In this document: piece by piece, positions 17,598 to 26,914 of the stretch
Position numbering within the stretch: position 1 is the first letter of the stretch
Layout: the number at the start of each line of letters is the position of its first letter
Assembly (NCBI RefSeq): GCF_016909495.1
Contig: NZ_JAFBFW010000007.1
Location: forward strand, 182,900-246,899
Direction: 5' to 3'
Origin: Pantoea coffeiphila
GTDB lineage: Bacteria; Pseudomonadota; Gammaproteobacteria; Enterobacterales; Enterobacteriaceae
Length of the DNA: 64,000 nucleotides
The notes under the pieces: model-generated
Seen by the model: the letters and a program-made list of their open reading frames with translations, nothing else
Told to the model about the DNA's origin: nothing
Database searches by the model: none
Position numbers and translations under genes: made by a program

Positions 17598-18518
17598 ATG
17601 AACCACAATGAAATAGATGCACTGGTTGACAGTTTTATCGTCAATAAAGCCAGAGGAAAGGTGGAGCCGAGGGTGCAGAAGGTGGTTGTTCGCCTGCTTC
17701 GCGACCTGTTTAAAGCGATTGAGGATTTCGATCTCCAACCCACTGAAGTGTGGAAAGGGCTGGAGTACATTGCCGACTGCGGCAGAGCCCATGAAGTGGG
17801 ACTGCTGGCCGCCGGGCTGGGACTGGAACGCTTTATGGATATCCGCTCGGATGAAGCCGAAGCCAAAGTCGGCCTGCGGGGCGGTACGCCGCGCACTATC
17901 GAAGGTCCGCTGTACGTAACGGGTGCGCCGGTTTGCACCGGCAATGTTCGCCTGGATGACGGCGCGGAAGACGATCGCGCCGACGTTCTGTTCATGCAGG
18001 GCGTCGTGCGTGGCGAGAAGGGAGAGCCGATCCCCGGTGCCACCGTTGAAGTCTGGCATGCCAATACTCTCGGTAACTATTCGTTTTTCGACAAAACGCA
18101 GTCGGCATTTAATCTGCGCCGTACCATCGTCGCCGATGGTGAAGGGCATTACAGCTTTCGTACTATTATGCCCGCCGGTTACGGCTGCCCGCCGGAAGGC
18201 CCCACTCAGCAGCTGTTGAACAAGCTCGGTCGTCACGGTCGGCGGCCGGCACATATTCATTTCTTTATCAGCGCCAGTGGCTATCGCAAACTAACCACGC
18301 AGATCAATATCGCCGGCGATGAATATCTGTGGGACGATTTCGCTTTTGCCAGCCGGGAAGGGCTGGTACCGAAGGTGAATCGGATTACCGCGCCGGAGCA
18401 GATTTCGGCCCGCCATTTGAGCAAGCCTTTCTCCGCAATCGACTTTGATTTCACACTCTATCAGCAGCGGGAAGCCGTAGCGGACTCGGAAGTGGATCGC
18501 CTGCGTGCCATTGGGTAA
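17598..18518 (+). CDS. catA: catechol 1,2-dioxygenase
   Basis: Intradiol ring-cleaving, Fe(III)-dependent dioxygenase: catechol to cis,cis-muconate. The ATG at 17598 is preferred over the GTG at 17589 because AGGAG (17585-17589) is correctly placed for it; 306 residues. The N-terminal helical dimerisation part ends near residue 100, then the catalytic domain starts GPLYVTGAP. Iron ligands fit Tyr in HANTLGNYS, Tyr in MPAGYGCP and two His in RRPAHIHFF. It is convergent with putA, separated by a strong hairpin. The source of catechol (ben or other genes) is not in this window. Confidence 0.95.
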   Translation: MNHNEIDALVDSFIVNKARGKVEPRVQKVVVRLLRDLFKAIEDFDLQPTEVWKGLEYIADCGRAHEVGLLAAGLGLERFMDIRSDEAEAKVGLRGGTPRTIEGPLYVTGAPVCTGNVRLDDGAEDDRADVLFMQGVVRGEKGEPIPGATVEVWHANTLGNYSFFDKTQSAFNLRRTIVADGEGHYSFRTIMPAGYGCPPEGPTQQLLNKLGRHGRRPAHIHFFISASGYRKLTTQINIAGDEYLWDDFAFASREGLVPKVNRITAPEQISARHLSKPFSAIDFDFTLYQQREAVADSEVDRLRAIG

Positions 18519-18565
18519 AACCAACGTTGAGCGCATCTGAGTAACTGTGTGGGAACTGAGAGCAA

Positions 18566-18595
18566 ACCGGCGCGGCCCGTAAAGGCTGCGCCGGT
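18566..18595. terminator. bidirectional terminator between catA and putA
   Basis: A 12-bp stem (ACCGGCGCGGCC / GGCTGCGCCGGT, one G-U pair) with a 6-nt loop lies between the convergent catA stop (18518) and putA stop (18617). It is followed by GTTGTT on the catA side. Confidence 0.7.
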
Positions 18596-18616
18596 GTTGT
18601 TATCAATCGGCAGTGA

Positions 18617-21600
18617 TTAACCGATGGTCATCAGGCTGGCGTTACCGCCGGCGGCGGCCGTATTCACACTCAGCGAGCGCTCGTGCAGCAGTCGTTCCAG
18701 CAGTAGATTAGTTTCTCCGCGGGCAAAGCCCTGAACCGACACAATCGCGCCGTCCCGCGCGGCAATGGCCTCGCAGAGCGTACGCAGCTGGTCGGCATCG
18801 CCGTGATAGATCGCCGCATCATACTCCCCCTGTTCCAGCGGTCGCTCAGCCAGCGTAATCCGCTGCTGCACAGCCGCAGGAAGCTGCTGCCACAGCGCGC
18901 GGTGCAGCTCATCATCCTGCCACAGCGCCTGGCTGCCGACGGCGGTGACCGCTGCCAGCTGAACCAGCGTATCCTGCTCGTTGTCGGCAATACACAGCAC
19001 CCGTTCGCGCGGCAGGAGGGTAAAGGTATTGCGCTCGCCGGTTGGCCCAGGCAGCAGGCGTACGGTGCCGCCCTGGCCCAGTTCGGCGTAGCGTGCGCAC
19101 AGCGCTGCAAAATCCTTGCGATCCGCTGCCCACTCGCTCAGTGCCTGGTGCGCGGTCAGCAGTACCGGACGCAGCTGCGTATCCGGTGGGCTGAGGCGGT
19201 CCTGGCGGTTAAGCGTGGTTTGCAGCGCATCGTCCGGGCGGTACGACAGCAGGCGATACAGATAGAGCGGCCCACCGGCTTTCGGCCCGGTGCCGGACAG
19301 ACCTTCACCGCCGAACGGCTGCACGCCGACCACCGCGCCGACCATATTGCGGTTAACGTAGAGGTTACCGACGTGGGCCTTCTGCGTGACCTGGCCGATG
19401 GTTTCATCGATGCGGGTATGCACGCCCAGCGTCAGGCCGTAGCCGGAGGCATTAATCTGCTCAATCACCTGTGGAAGCGTATTGCGGGCAAAGCGCACCA
19501 CGTGCAGCACCGGGCCGAAGATCTCACGCGTCAGATCGGCCACGCTGCCCAGCTCAATCAGCGTCGGCTGCACGAAGGTGCCGGTCTGCCATTCCCGGCT
19601 GTCCTGCACCTGCTGCTGCGCGGACTGGAACACGGTAAAGCCTTTGCTGCGCATCGACTGAATATGCTGGTCGATATTGGCTTTCGCCTCGGCATCGATC
19701 ACCGGGCCGATGTCGGTGGAGAATCGTTCAGGGTTGCCCATACGGCATTCGGCCATCGCGCCGCGCAGCATGGTCAGGGTGTGATCGGCCACATCCTCCT
19801 GTACGCAAAGCAGACGCAGCGCGGAGCAGCGCTGCCCGGCGCTGTCAAAGGCGGAGGCAACGATATCGGTGACCACCTGCTCGGTTAGTGCCGAGGAGTC
19901 CACGATCATCGCATTCATCCCACCGGTTTCGGCAATCAGCGGCGTCGGGCGGCCCTGCGGATCGAGGCGACCGGCCAGCCCGCGCTGCAGGAGTGTGGCA
20001 ACCGCCGTAGAACCGGTAAACATCACGCCGCGCACTCGGTTATCCTGGGTCAGCTGCGCACCGACGGTTTCACCGGTGCCCGGCAGCAGCTGGAGCGCGC
20101 CCTGCGGCACGCCCGCTTCATGCAGGATCGCCACTGCGCGTGCGGCGATGAGCGGGGTTTGCTCGGCCGGTTTGGCCAGCACGCTGTTACCCGCGGCCAG
20201 CGCGGCGGCAATTTGCCCGCTGAAGATCGCCAGCGGGAAGTTCCACGGGCTGATACACACCACCGGACCCAGCGGACGGTGGGTTTCATTGTCGAAGTCG
20301 TCGCGTACCTGTCCGGCATAGTAGTGCAGGAAGTCCACCGCCTCGCGCACTTCGGCGATGGCGTTGCTGAAGGTTTTCCCGGCTTCACGCACCAGAATGC
20401 CGATCAGCGTCTGCATCTGGCCTTCCATCAGGATGGCAGCGCGTTCGAGGATTGCCGCGCGCTCCTGCGGCGGGGTGGCGAACCAGATCGGGCCGACGTT
20501 GACCGCCGCATCCAGTGCGGCAGAGACTTCTCCCGGCGTGGCGTGGCGCACGTGGCCGACAATATCCAGCGGCTCTGCGGGGTTAATTACCGGCAGGCTG
20601 TCGCCGGTTTCCAGCGACGCGTCGATCAGCGGTGCGGCCTGCCAGTTCTCGCTGGCGCTGTTCAGCAGGGCGCTGGACAACGACGCCAGGCGATGCTCAT
20701 TGGCCAGATCCAGTCCGGCGGAGTTCTGCCGCTGTGTGCCGTACAGCTCGCGCGGCAGCGGGATTTTAGGATGCGGCAGGCCAACGGCGCCTTCGACCTG
20801 CGCCAGTTTCTCCACCGCCTCAACCGGATCGGCAACCAGTTCATCCAGCGGCAGGCTGGTGTCGGCAATGCGGTTAACAAAGGAGGTGTTCGCGCCGTTT
20901 TCCAGCAGGCGACGTACCAGGTAAGCCAGCAGGGTTTCATGGGTGCCGACCGGGGCATAGATACGGCAGGGGCGATTCAGCTTGCCGTCCGCCACTTTAC
21001 CGACAACCTGCTCGTACAGCGGTTCGCCCATACCGTGCAGGCACTGGAACTCGTACTGGCCCGGATAGTAGTTGTTGCCCGCCAGCTGATAGATGGCCGC
21101 CAGCGTATGGGCGTTATGGGTGGCGAACTGCGGATAAATCAGATTGGGCACCGCCAGCAGCTTGCGGGCGCAGGCAATATAGGCGATGTCGGTGTACACC
21201 TTACGGGTGTATACCGGGTAGCCTTCCAGTCCGTCGACCTGAGCACGTTTGATTTCGCTGTCCCAGTAAGCGCCTTTGACCAGGCGGATCATCAGGCGGC
21301 GACGGCTGCGCTGCGCCAGATCGGTCAGCGCATCGATTACCATCGGGCAGCGTTTCTGATAGGCCTGAATGACAAAGCCGATACCGTTCCAGCCTTCCAG
21401 TTCCGGCTCAAAGCACAGTTTTTCCAGCAGATCGAGCGACAGCTCCAGCCGGTCGGCCTCTTCAGCGTCGATATTAATGCCGATGTCGTAGGAACGCGCC
21501 AGCAGGGTGAGGGATTTCAGCACCGGGTACAGTTCGTCCATCACCCGCTCGTACTGCGCGCGGCTGTAGCGCGGATGCAGCGCAGACAGCTTGATTGAGA

Positions 21601-22564
21601 TACCCGGGCCTTCATAAATACCGCGGCCGTTGGAGGCTTTACCGATGGCGTGGATCGCCTGCTGATAGGAGAGCAGGTAGGCTTTGGCATCGCGGGCGGT
21701 CAGGGCGGCCTCACCCAGCATATCGTAGGAGTAGCGGAAGCCTTTCTCTTCCAGCTTGCGGGCGTTGGCCAGCGCCTCGGCGATGGTTTCACCGGTGACG
21801 AACTGTTCGCCCATCAGCCGCATTGCCATATCCACGCCTTTACGGATCAGCGGCTCACCGCTTTTACCGATAATACGGTTCAGCGAGCGGGAGAGGTTGG
21901 CTTCATTGTGGGTCGACACCAGGCGGCCGGTAAACAGCAGGCCCCAGGTGGCGGCATTCACAAACATCGACGGGCTGCGGCCCAGATGTGAATGCCAGTT
22001 GCCATTGCTGATTTTGTCGCGGATCAGCGCATCGCGGGTGGGTTTATCGGGGATACGCAGCAGTGCTTCGGCCAGGCACATCAGCGCCACGCCTTCCTGA
22101 GAAGAGAGGGAGAACTCCTGCAGCAGGTTTTGCACCATTCCGGCGCGCCCGCCTGCACTTTTTTGGTGCCGAAGTTTATTTGCCAGCTGGTGCGCCAGCT
22201 CATAGGTCGATTTTGCCAGGGCGGCAGGAAGGCGCGCCTGATCCAGCAGCATCGGCACCGCTTCGGTTTCCGGGCGGCGCCAGGCCGAGGTGATAGCCGC
22301 ACGGGCAACGGACTGAGGCAAAACGCTTTCGGCAAAGTCGAGGAACGGCTGGTGCGTCTCTTCCTGCGGGCGCTCTTCTTCCTCAGCGGGAACCTGACCG
22401 GCGACCAGCTCGGGCAGGGACTGGCCCTGCTCAACCTGCTCAAGATAGTTAAAAATGGCCTGCTTGATTAGCCAGTGTGGCGTGCGGTCAATTCGCTGGG
22501 CGGCCTGCTTAATGCGGTCGCGTGTGGCGTCATCCAGTTTTACGCCCATGGTGGTTGTGCCCAT
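18617..22564 (-). CDS. putA: PutA, trifunctional proline utilisation flavoprotein
   Basis: Proline dehydrogenase plus P5C/glutamate-semialdehyde dehydrogenase, and autogenous repressor of the put genes (known). 1315 residues, near the E. coli 1320. Domains in order: ribbon-helix-helix DNA-binding (residues 1-47, MGTTTMGVKLDDATRDRIK), PRODH barrel around 260-570 (GISIKLSALHPRYSR, RLVKGAYWD), ALDH around 650-1120 with Glu in IAETGGMN and the catalytic Cys in AGQRCSALR, then a C-terminal domain ending NASLMTIG. It is divergent from putP across 445 bp with repeated GTTGCA sites. Long opposite-strand open frames here are shadows of its codon bias. Confidence 0.98.
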   Translation of the reverse strand: MGTTTMGVKLDDATRDRIKQAAQRIDRTPHWLIKQAIFNYLEQVEQGQSLPELVAGQVPAEEEERPQEETHQPFLDFAESVLPQSVARAAITSAWRRPETEAVPMLLDQARLPAALAKSTYELAHQLANKLRHQKSAGGRAGMVQNLLQEFSLSSQEGVALMCLAEALLRIPDKPTRDALIRDKISNGNWHSHLGRSPSMFVNAATWGLLFTGRLVSTHNEANLSRSLNRIIGKSGEPLIRKGVDMAMRLMGEQFVTGETIAEALANARKLEEKGFRYSYDMLGEAALTARDAKAYLLSYQQAIHAIGKASNGRGIYEGPGISIKLSALHPRYSRAQYERVMDELYPVLKSLTLLARSYDIGINIDAEEADRLELSLDLLEKLCFEPELEGWNGIGFVIQAYQKRCPMVIDALTDLAQRSRRRLMIRLVKGAYWDSEIKRAQVDGLEGYPVYTRKVYTDIAYIACARKLLAVPNLIYPQFATHNAHTLAAIYQLAGNNYYPGQYEFQCLHGMGEPLYEQVVGKVADGKLNRPCRIYAPVGTHETLLAYLVRRLLENGANTSFVNRIADTSLPLDELVADPVEAVEKLAQVEGAVGLPHPKIPLPRELYGTQRQNSAGLDLANEHRLASLSSALLNSASENWQAAPLIDASLETGDSLPVINPAEPLDIVGHVRHATPGEVSAALDAAVNVGPIWFATPPQERAAILERAAILMEGQMQTLIGILVREAGKTFSNAIAEVREAVDFLHYYAGQVRDDFDNETHRPLGPVVCISPWNFPLAIFSGQIAAALAAGNSVLAKPAEQTPLIAARAVAILHEAGVPQGALQLLPGTGETVGAQLTQDNRVRGVMFTGSTAVATLLQRGLAGRLDPQGRPTPLIAETGGMNAMIVDSSALTEQVVTDIVASAFDSAGQRCSALRLLCVQEDVADHTLTMLRGAMAECRMGNPERFSTDIGPVIDAEAKANIDQHIQSMRSKGFTVFQSAQQQVQDSREWQTGTFVQPTLIELGSVADLTREIFGPVLHVVRFARNTLPQVIEQINASGYGLTLGVHTRIDETIGQVTQKAHVGNLYVNRNMVGAVVGVQPFGGEGLSGTGPKAGGPLYLYRLLSYRPDDALQTTLNRQDRLSPPDTQLRPVLLTAHQALSEWAADRKDFAALCARYAELGQGGTVRLLPGPTGERNTFTLLPRERVLCIADNEQDTLVQLAAVTAVGSQALWQDDELHRALWQQLPAAVQQRITLAERPLEQGEYDAAIYHGDADQLRTLCEAIAARDGAIVSVQGFARGETNLLLERLLHERSLSVNTAAAGGNASLMTIG

Positions 22565-23009
22565 GCCTGAAAGCTCCTGAATCAGAGAGAATAAACAATA
22601 GCGAGCAATATCACTGATGTTGCAACTTTGTGCAACCTCGTTAAATGTGACCTTTTCCTCACTCTTTAAAATCGGCCTTTTGTTAACGTCAAAAAAAGCG
22701 GCATGGTTATTGCTGCAAGAATCCCGCCAGGTATGAATGCCGCGTAAACCCTGGTTTTAATGAGGTTGCTGTGCGGGTGCAACCCGCTTAAATGTGACTC
22801 AGTGCAACCTGTTGACATTTGGCGGTTGCTACCGGGTGAAATGGCTGTGTGAAGTGTGTTAAATCGATTGTGCGCCGTAGCCGTTTACGGCAGGATACCG
22901 CCCCCGGCAGGAAGCCACCCTCTTGCGATGCTGCTGTTATTGCCCCTTTGGGCAGTAAACGCCTTGCAGCCTGAACGCTACGGAAACGAATAATAAGTGG
23001 AGAACCTGA
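22565..23009. promoter_or_regulatory. putA-putP divergent control region with GTTGCA sites
   Basis: E. coli PutA binds sites containing GTTGCA (known). This region has the motif in either orientation at 22619-22624, 22621-22626 (together GTTGCAAC), 22631-22636, 22778-22783 (within GGGTGCAACCC) and 22803-22808. The sites fall into a putA-proximal and a central cluster, which would let PutA repress both promoters. Each gene also has an AT-rich stretch before it. Confidence 0.75.
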
Positions 23010-24491
23010 ATGACTGTAAGTACGCCAATGGTGGTGACCTTTTGTGTTTATATTCTCGGCATGGTGTTGATTGGCTTTATCGCCTACCGCTCAACAAAAA
23101 ACTTTGACGATTACATTCTGGGCGGGCGCAGTCTCGGCAGCGTGGTGACCGCGCTTTCCGCCGGTGCGTCTGATATGAGCGGCTGGCTGCTGATGGGCCT
23201 GCCGGGCGCGATTTTCATCTCAGGTATCTCTGAGAGCTGGATCGCCATCGGTCTGACGCTGGGCGCCTGGCTGAACTGGAAGATTGTTGCCGGACGCCTG
23301 CGCGTGCAGACCGAGCACCACGACAATGCACTGACCCTGCCTGACTTTTTCTCCAGCCGCTTTGAGGATAGCAGCAAGCTGCTGCGGGTGATCTCCGCGC
23401 TGGTTATCCTGATCTTCTTCACCATTTACTGTGCCTCCGGCGTAGTAGCCGGTGCTCGTCTGTTTGAAAGCACCTTCGGCATGAGCTACGAAACGGCGCT
23501 GTGGGCCGGTGCCGCCGCCACTATCGTTTATACCTTTGTCGGTGGTTTCCTGGCGGTGAGCTGGACCGATACCGTTCAGGCCAGCCTGATGATTTTCGCC
23601 CTGATCCTCACGCCGGTGATTGTCATCTTTGCCGTGGGTGGACTCAGCGATTCTCTGCAGGTGATTGAAGCCAAGAGTATTGAAAATATTGATATGCTGA
23701 AGAACCTGAACTTCGTGGCGGTGATTTCACTGCTGGGTTGGGGCCTGGGCTACTTCGGCCAGCCGCATATTCTGGCCCGCTTTATGGCGGCGGATTCCCA
23801 TCGTTCTATCCGTACGGCGCGCCGTATTGGTATGACCTGGATGATCCTGTGCCTGGCCGGTGCGGTCGCCGTTGGCTTCTTCGGGATTGCCTTCTTCCAG
23901 AACCATCCGGAACTGGCTGCCGGGGTTAATGAGAACGGCGAACGCATCTTTATTGAGCTGACGCGTATTCTGTTTAACCCGTGGATTGCCGGGGTGCTGC
24001 TGTCGGCGATTCTGGCGGCGGTGATGTCAACGCTGAGCTGCCAGCTGCTGGTGTGCTCCAGCGCGCTGACGGAAGATCTGTACAAAAACTTCCTGCGTAA
24101 AAACGCCAGCCAGCGCGAGCTGGTATGGGTAGGCCGCCTGATGGTGCTACTGGTTGCCGTGGTGGCGATTGCGCTGGCCGCGAACCCGAACAACCGCGTA
24201 CTGGGCCTGGTTAGCTACGCCTGGGCGGGCTTCGGGGCCGCGTTTGGTCCGGTGGTGCTGTTCTCACTGATCTGGCGTCGCATGACCCGTAACGGCGCGC
24301 TGGCGGGGATGATCGTCGGTGCGGTGACCGTGCTGCTGTGGAAGGACTACGGCTATGCGGAACTGTACGAAATCATTCCAGGCTTCCTGTTCGCCAGCAT
24401 TGCGATTCTGGTCTTCAGCCTGATCGGCAAAGCGCCGTCCGCTGCCGCGCAGCAGCGCTTTGACGCAGCGGAAGCGGAATACCACAGCTGA
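23010..24491 (+). CDS. putP: PutP, sodium/proline symporter
   Basis: Imports L-proline with Na+ across the inner membrane. 493 residues with about 13 hydrophobic segments, SSS family. Landmarks of the E. coli protein are present: the start MTVSTPMVVTFCVYI, FDDYILGGRSLG near residue 31, SAGASDMSGWL near 50 with the Na+-site Asp/Ser region, and the EYHS-type C-terminus. Divergent from putA; together they give proline uptake and oxidation. Ribosome-binding site GTGGAG precedes the ATG. Confidence 0.97.
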   Translation: MTVSTPMVVTFCVYILGMVLIGFIAYRSTKNFDDYILGGRSLGSVVTALSAGASDMSGWLLMGLPGAIFISGISESWIAIGLTLGAWLNWKIVAGRLRVQTEHHDNALTLPDFFSSRFEDSSKLLRVISALVILIFFTIYCASGVVAGARLFESTFGMSYETALWAGAAATIVYTFVGGFLAVSWTDTVQASLMIFALILTPVIVIFAVGGLSDSLQVIEAKSIENIDMLKNLNFVAVISLLGWGLGYFGQPHILARFMAADSHRSIRTARRIGMTWMILCLAGAVAVGFFGIAFFQNHPELAAGVNENGERIFIELTRILFNPWIAGVLLSAILAAVMSTLSCQLLVCSSALTEDLYKNFLRKNASQRELVWVGRLMVLLVAVVAIALAANPNNRVLGLVSYAWAGFGAAFGPVVLFSLIWRRMTRNGALAGMIVGAVTVLLWKDYGYAELYEIIPGFLFASIAILVFSLIGKAPSAAAQQRFDAAEAEYHS

Positions 24492-24547
24492 TAAACGGCT
24501 GAGCCATTCTGCCGTGTAGCGGGATGGCTTTCCTCTTCCTGATTGAT

Positions 24548-24572
24548 GGGGTTCCTCGATATGGGGAACCCC
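24548..24572 (+). terminator. hairpin after putP
   Basis: An 8-bp stem GGGGTTCC / GGAACCCC with a 9-nt loop, followed by GTTT; 57 bp after the putP stop. Plausible terminator with a short T-run. Confidence 0.55.
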
Positions 24573-24811
24573 GTTTACCACAAAATCCTTTACGGTCAAC
24601 ACGACCTAAAAGTGCGCTCATTGCGGCCTGATCCTGAGTGCCCGATCGTTGCGTGAATCAGGATGGCCAGTAGCCAGATTTACCCATCACACCTTTCAGC
24701 AATCCTCTTTTCAGGTTGAACGAAACAAGTTTCCCTCCGTTACATTTCCTTAAATAATTCCCGCTCGCAAATCAGCAATATTTCACCTGAAACGCTTGTA
24801 ATTCCTTGTCC

Positions 24812-24830
24812 GATAATGATAATCGATATC
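24812..24830 (+). promoter_or_regulatory. Fur box upstream of efeU
   Basis: The 19 bases starting GATAATGATAATC match the Fur consensus at 17 of 19 positions (differences at positions 14 and 15). It lies about 60 bp before the efeU ATG, so efeUOB should be repressed when iron is plentiful. Confidence 0.85.
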
Positions 24831-24891
24831 GTTTGTATTTTACTTTTCTTTACCGCACTTGACCGTATTTAACACTTCCGAGGGTGTTGGC

Positions 24892-25725
24892 ATGTTTGTT
24901 CCTTTTCTGATTATGTTGCGTGAAGGGCTGGAGGCGGCGCTGATTGTCAGCCTGATTGCCAGCTATCTGAAGCGCACCCAGCGCAGCCAGTGGTTTGGCG
25001 CGATGTGGGTCGGCGTGGTGGTTGCCGCCGCGCTGTGCCTTGCGCTCGGCTGGTTCATCAATGAAACCACCGGCGAATTCCCGCAGAAACAGCAGGAGCT
25101 GTTTGAGGGACTGGTGGCGGTTGTCGCCGTGGTGATCCTGACCTGGATGGTGTTCTGGATGCGCAAAGTGTCGCGCAACGTGAAGGCCCAGCTGGAAGAT
25201 GCGGTGGATAACGCGCTGAAGAAAGGCAACAGCAGCGGCTGGGCGCTGGTGATGATGGTGTTTCTTGCCGTCGCCCGTGAGGGGCTGGAGTCGGTGTTCT
25301 TCCTGCTGGCCGCTTTCCAGCAGGACGTGGGCTACGGGCCGCCGCTGGGCGCGATGCTCGGCCTGGGTACCGCAGTGGTGTTGGGCATGCTGATCTACTG
25401 GGGCGGGCTGCGCCTCAACCTGGCGAGCTTCTTTAAGTGGACCAGCCTGTTTATCATTTTTGTTGCCGCAGGCCTGGCGGCGGGGGCGATCCGCGCCTTC
25501 CACGAAGCGGGGCTGTGGAACCATTTCCAGGATGTCGCGTTCGATTTTAGCAATGTGCTCTCCACCCACAGCGTATTCGGTACGCTGATGGAAGGCATGC
25601 TTGGCTACCAGGAAGCCCCGAGCGTGAGCGAAGTGGCGGTCTGGCTGATTTATCTGATTCCTGCGCTGCTGCTGTTTATGCTGCCGGCACGCGCATCCAC
25701 CTCTGCGGCGCGCAGCACGCGCTGA
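24892..25725 (+). CDS. efeU: EfeU, ferrous iron permease
   Basis: Ftr1/OFeT-type inner-membrane iron permease of the EfeUOB acid- and low-iron-induced Fe2+ importer. From ATG 24892 ([19 protein letters not shown]) it has 277 residues and aligns with E. coli EfeU from that codon. Both iron-binding REXXE motifs are present: REGLE near residue 10 and REGLE near 127. Seven hydrophobic spans are visible. The frame is intact, unlike E. coli K-12, where the gene is frameshifted (known). First gene of a Fur-box-preceded operon. Confidence 0.93.
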   Translation: MFVPFLIMLREGLEAALIVSLIASYLKRTQRSQWFGAMWVGVVVAAALCLALGWFINETTGEFPQKQQELFEGLVAVVAVVILTWMVFWMRKVSRNVKAQLEDAVDNALKKGNSSGWALVMMVFLAVAREGLESVFFLLAAFQQDVGYGPPLGAMLGLGTAVVLGMLIYWGGLRLNLASFFKWTSLFIIFVAAGLAAGAIRAFHEAGLWNHFQDVAFDFSNVLSTHSVFGTLMEGMLGYQEAPSVSEVAVWLIYLIPALLLFMLPARASTSAARSTR

Positions 25726-25780
25726 AACTGACCGGGCAGGCAGCCGCCTGCCGGTTCAACTCTTTGACAGGGATTACACT

Positions 25781-26908
25781 ATGACTACACACTTTCGCCG
25801 CCACGCACTGAATGCCGCTCTGCTGGCCGTTCTGACCTCCTCGGGGGCGGCGCTGGCTGCTGATATTCCGCAGGTCAAGGTTAGCGTCAACGACAAGCAG
25901 TGCGAACCGATGACCCTGACGGTGGATGCCGGTAAAACCCAGTTCATCATCAAAAACGACAGCCAGAAAGCGCTGGAGTGGGAGATCCTGAAAGGGGTGA
26001 TGGTGGTGGAAGAGCGTGAAAATATCGCCCCATCCTTTACCCAGAAGCTGACCGCTAATCTGGAAGCGGGCGAATACGATATTACCTGTGGCCTGCTGAG
26101 CAACCCGAAAGGCAAGCTGATTGTGAAAGCCAACGGCAGCAAAGTGAACGACGGCAAGCCGGACGTGCTGCAGCTGGTCGGGCCGATTGCCGACTATAAA
26201 GTCTACGTGATGAAAGAAGTCGAGCAGCTGGTTGCCGGAACGAAAGCCTTCACCGATGCGGTGAAAGCAGGCGATCTGGAAAAAGCCAAAGCGCTTTTCG
26301 CGCCAACACGCCAGCACTACGAGCGTATTGAACCGATCGCCGAGCTGTTCTCCGATCTCGACGGTGCCATCGATGCCCGCGAGGACGACTTCGAGAAGAA
26401 AGCAGAAGATCCGCACTTCACCGGTTTCCACCGCCTGGAAAAAGTCTTATTTGCTGATAACACTACAAAAGGTATGGATAAATTTGCCGACCAGCTGTAC
26501 AAAGATGTGCAGGATCTGCAAACCCGTATCAGCGAGCTGGCTTTCCCTCCGGGCAAAGTGGTTGGCGGCGCGGCAGGTCTGATTGAGGAAGTCGCTTCCA
26601 GCAAAATCTCCGGTGAAGAAGATCGCTACAGCCGTACCGACCTGTGGGACTTCCAGGCGAACGTTGACGGCGCGCAGAAGATTGTGAACCTGCTGCGTCC
26701 GCTGTTGCAGAAGGCGAACCCGGATCTGCTGGCGAAAGTGGACGGTAACTTCAAAAAAGTGGACACCATTCTGGCGAAGTACCGTACCAAAGACGGCTAT
26801 GAATCTTACGAAAAATTGACCGATGCTGACCGCAACGCTCTGAAAGGCCCGATTACGGCGCTGGCCGAAGACCTTTCCCTGCTGCGTGGAACGCTGGGAC
26901 TGGATTAA
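25781..26908 (+). CDS. efeO: EfeO, periplasmic iron-binding component
   Basis: 375 residues with a cleavable Sec signal (hydrophobic core then ALAAD near residue 28). The N-terminal part is a cupredoxin-like domain (to about residue 125, with KQCEPMTL and the ITCGLLS Cys segment), followed by the M75 domain with the HXXE motif in [13 protein letters not shown] near residue 220. It is thought to bind iron and hand it to EfeU, with EfeB. It lies 55 bp after efeU and 6 bp before efeB. Confidence 0.95.
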   Translation: MTTHFRRHALNAALLAVLTSSGAALAADIPQVKVSVNDKQCEPMTLTVDAGKTQFIIKNDSQKALEWEILKGVMVVEERENIAPSFTQKLTANLEAGEYDITCGLLSNPKGKLIVKANGSKVNDGKPDVLQLVGPIADYKVYVMKEVEQLVAGTKAFTDAVKAGDLEKAKALFAPTRQHYERIEPIAELFSDLDGAIDAREDDFEKKAEDPHFTGFHRLEKVLFADNTTKGMDKFADQLYKDVQDLQTRISELAFPPGKVVGGAAGLIEEVASSKISGEEDRYSRTDLWDFQANVDGAQKIVNLLRPLLQKANPDLLAKVDGNFKKVDTILAKYRTKDGYESYEKLTDADRNALKGPITALAEDLSLLRGTLGLD

Positions 26909-26914
26909 TCAGAT

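Larger units (their letters stand above)
24492..24891. other. intergenic putP-efeU: terminator, then Fur-controlled promoter region
   Basis: The first part holds a hairpin after putP (24548-24572). The remainder is AT-rich, has no supported open frame, and carries the Fur box at 24812-24830, about 60 bp before the efeU start. The in-frame ATG at 24859 was rejected as the efeU start. Confidence 0.6.

Noticed and set aside
20120..21598. A 492-codon open frame opposite putA
   Set aside because: It lies entirely antisense to the conserved PutA coding sequence, has no recognisable domain, and long antisense frames are expected from GC-rich third positions.
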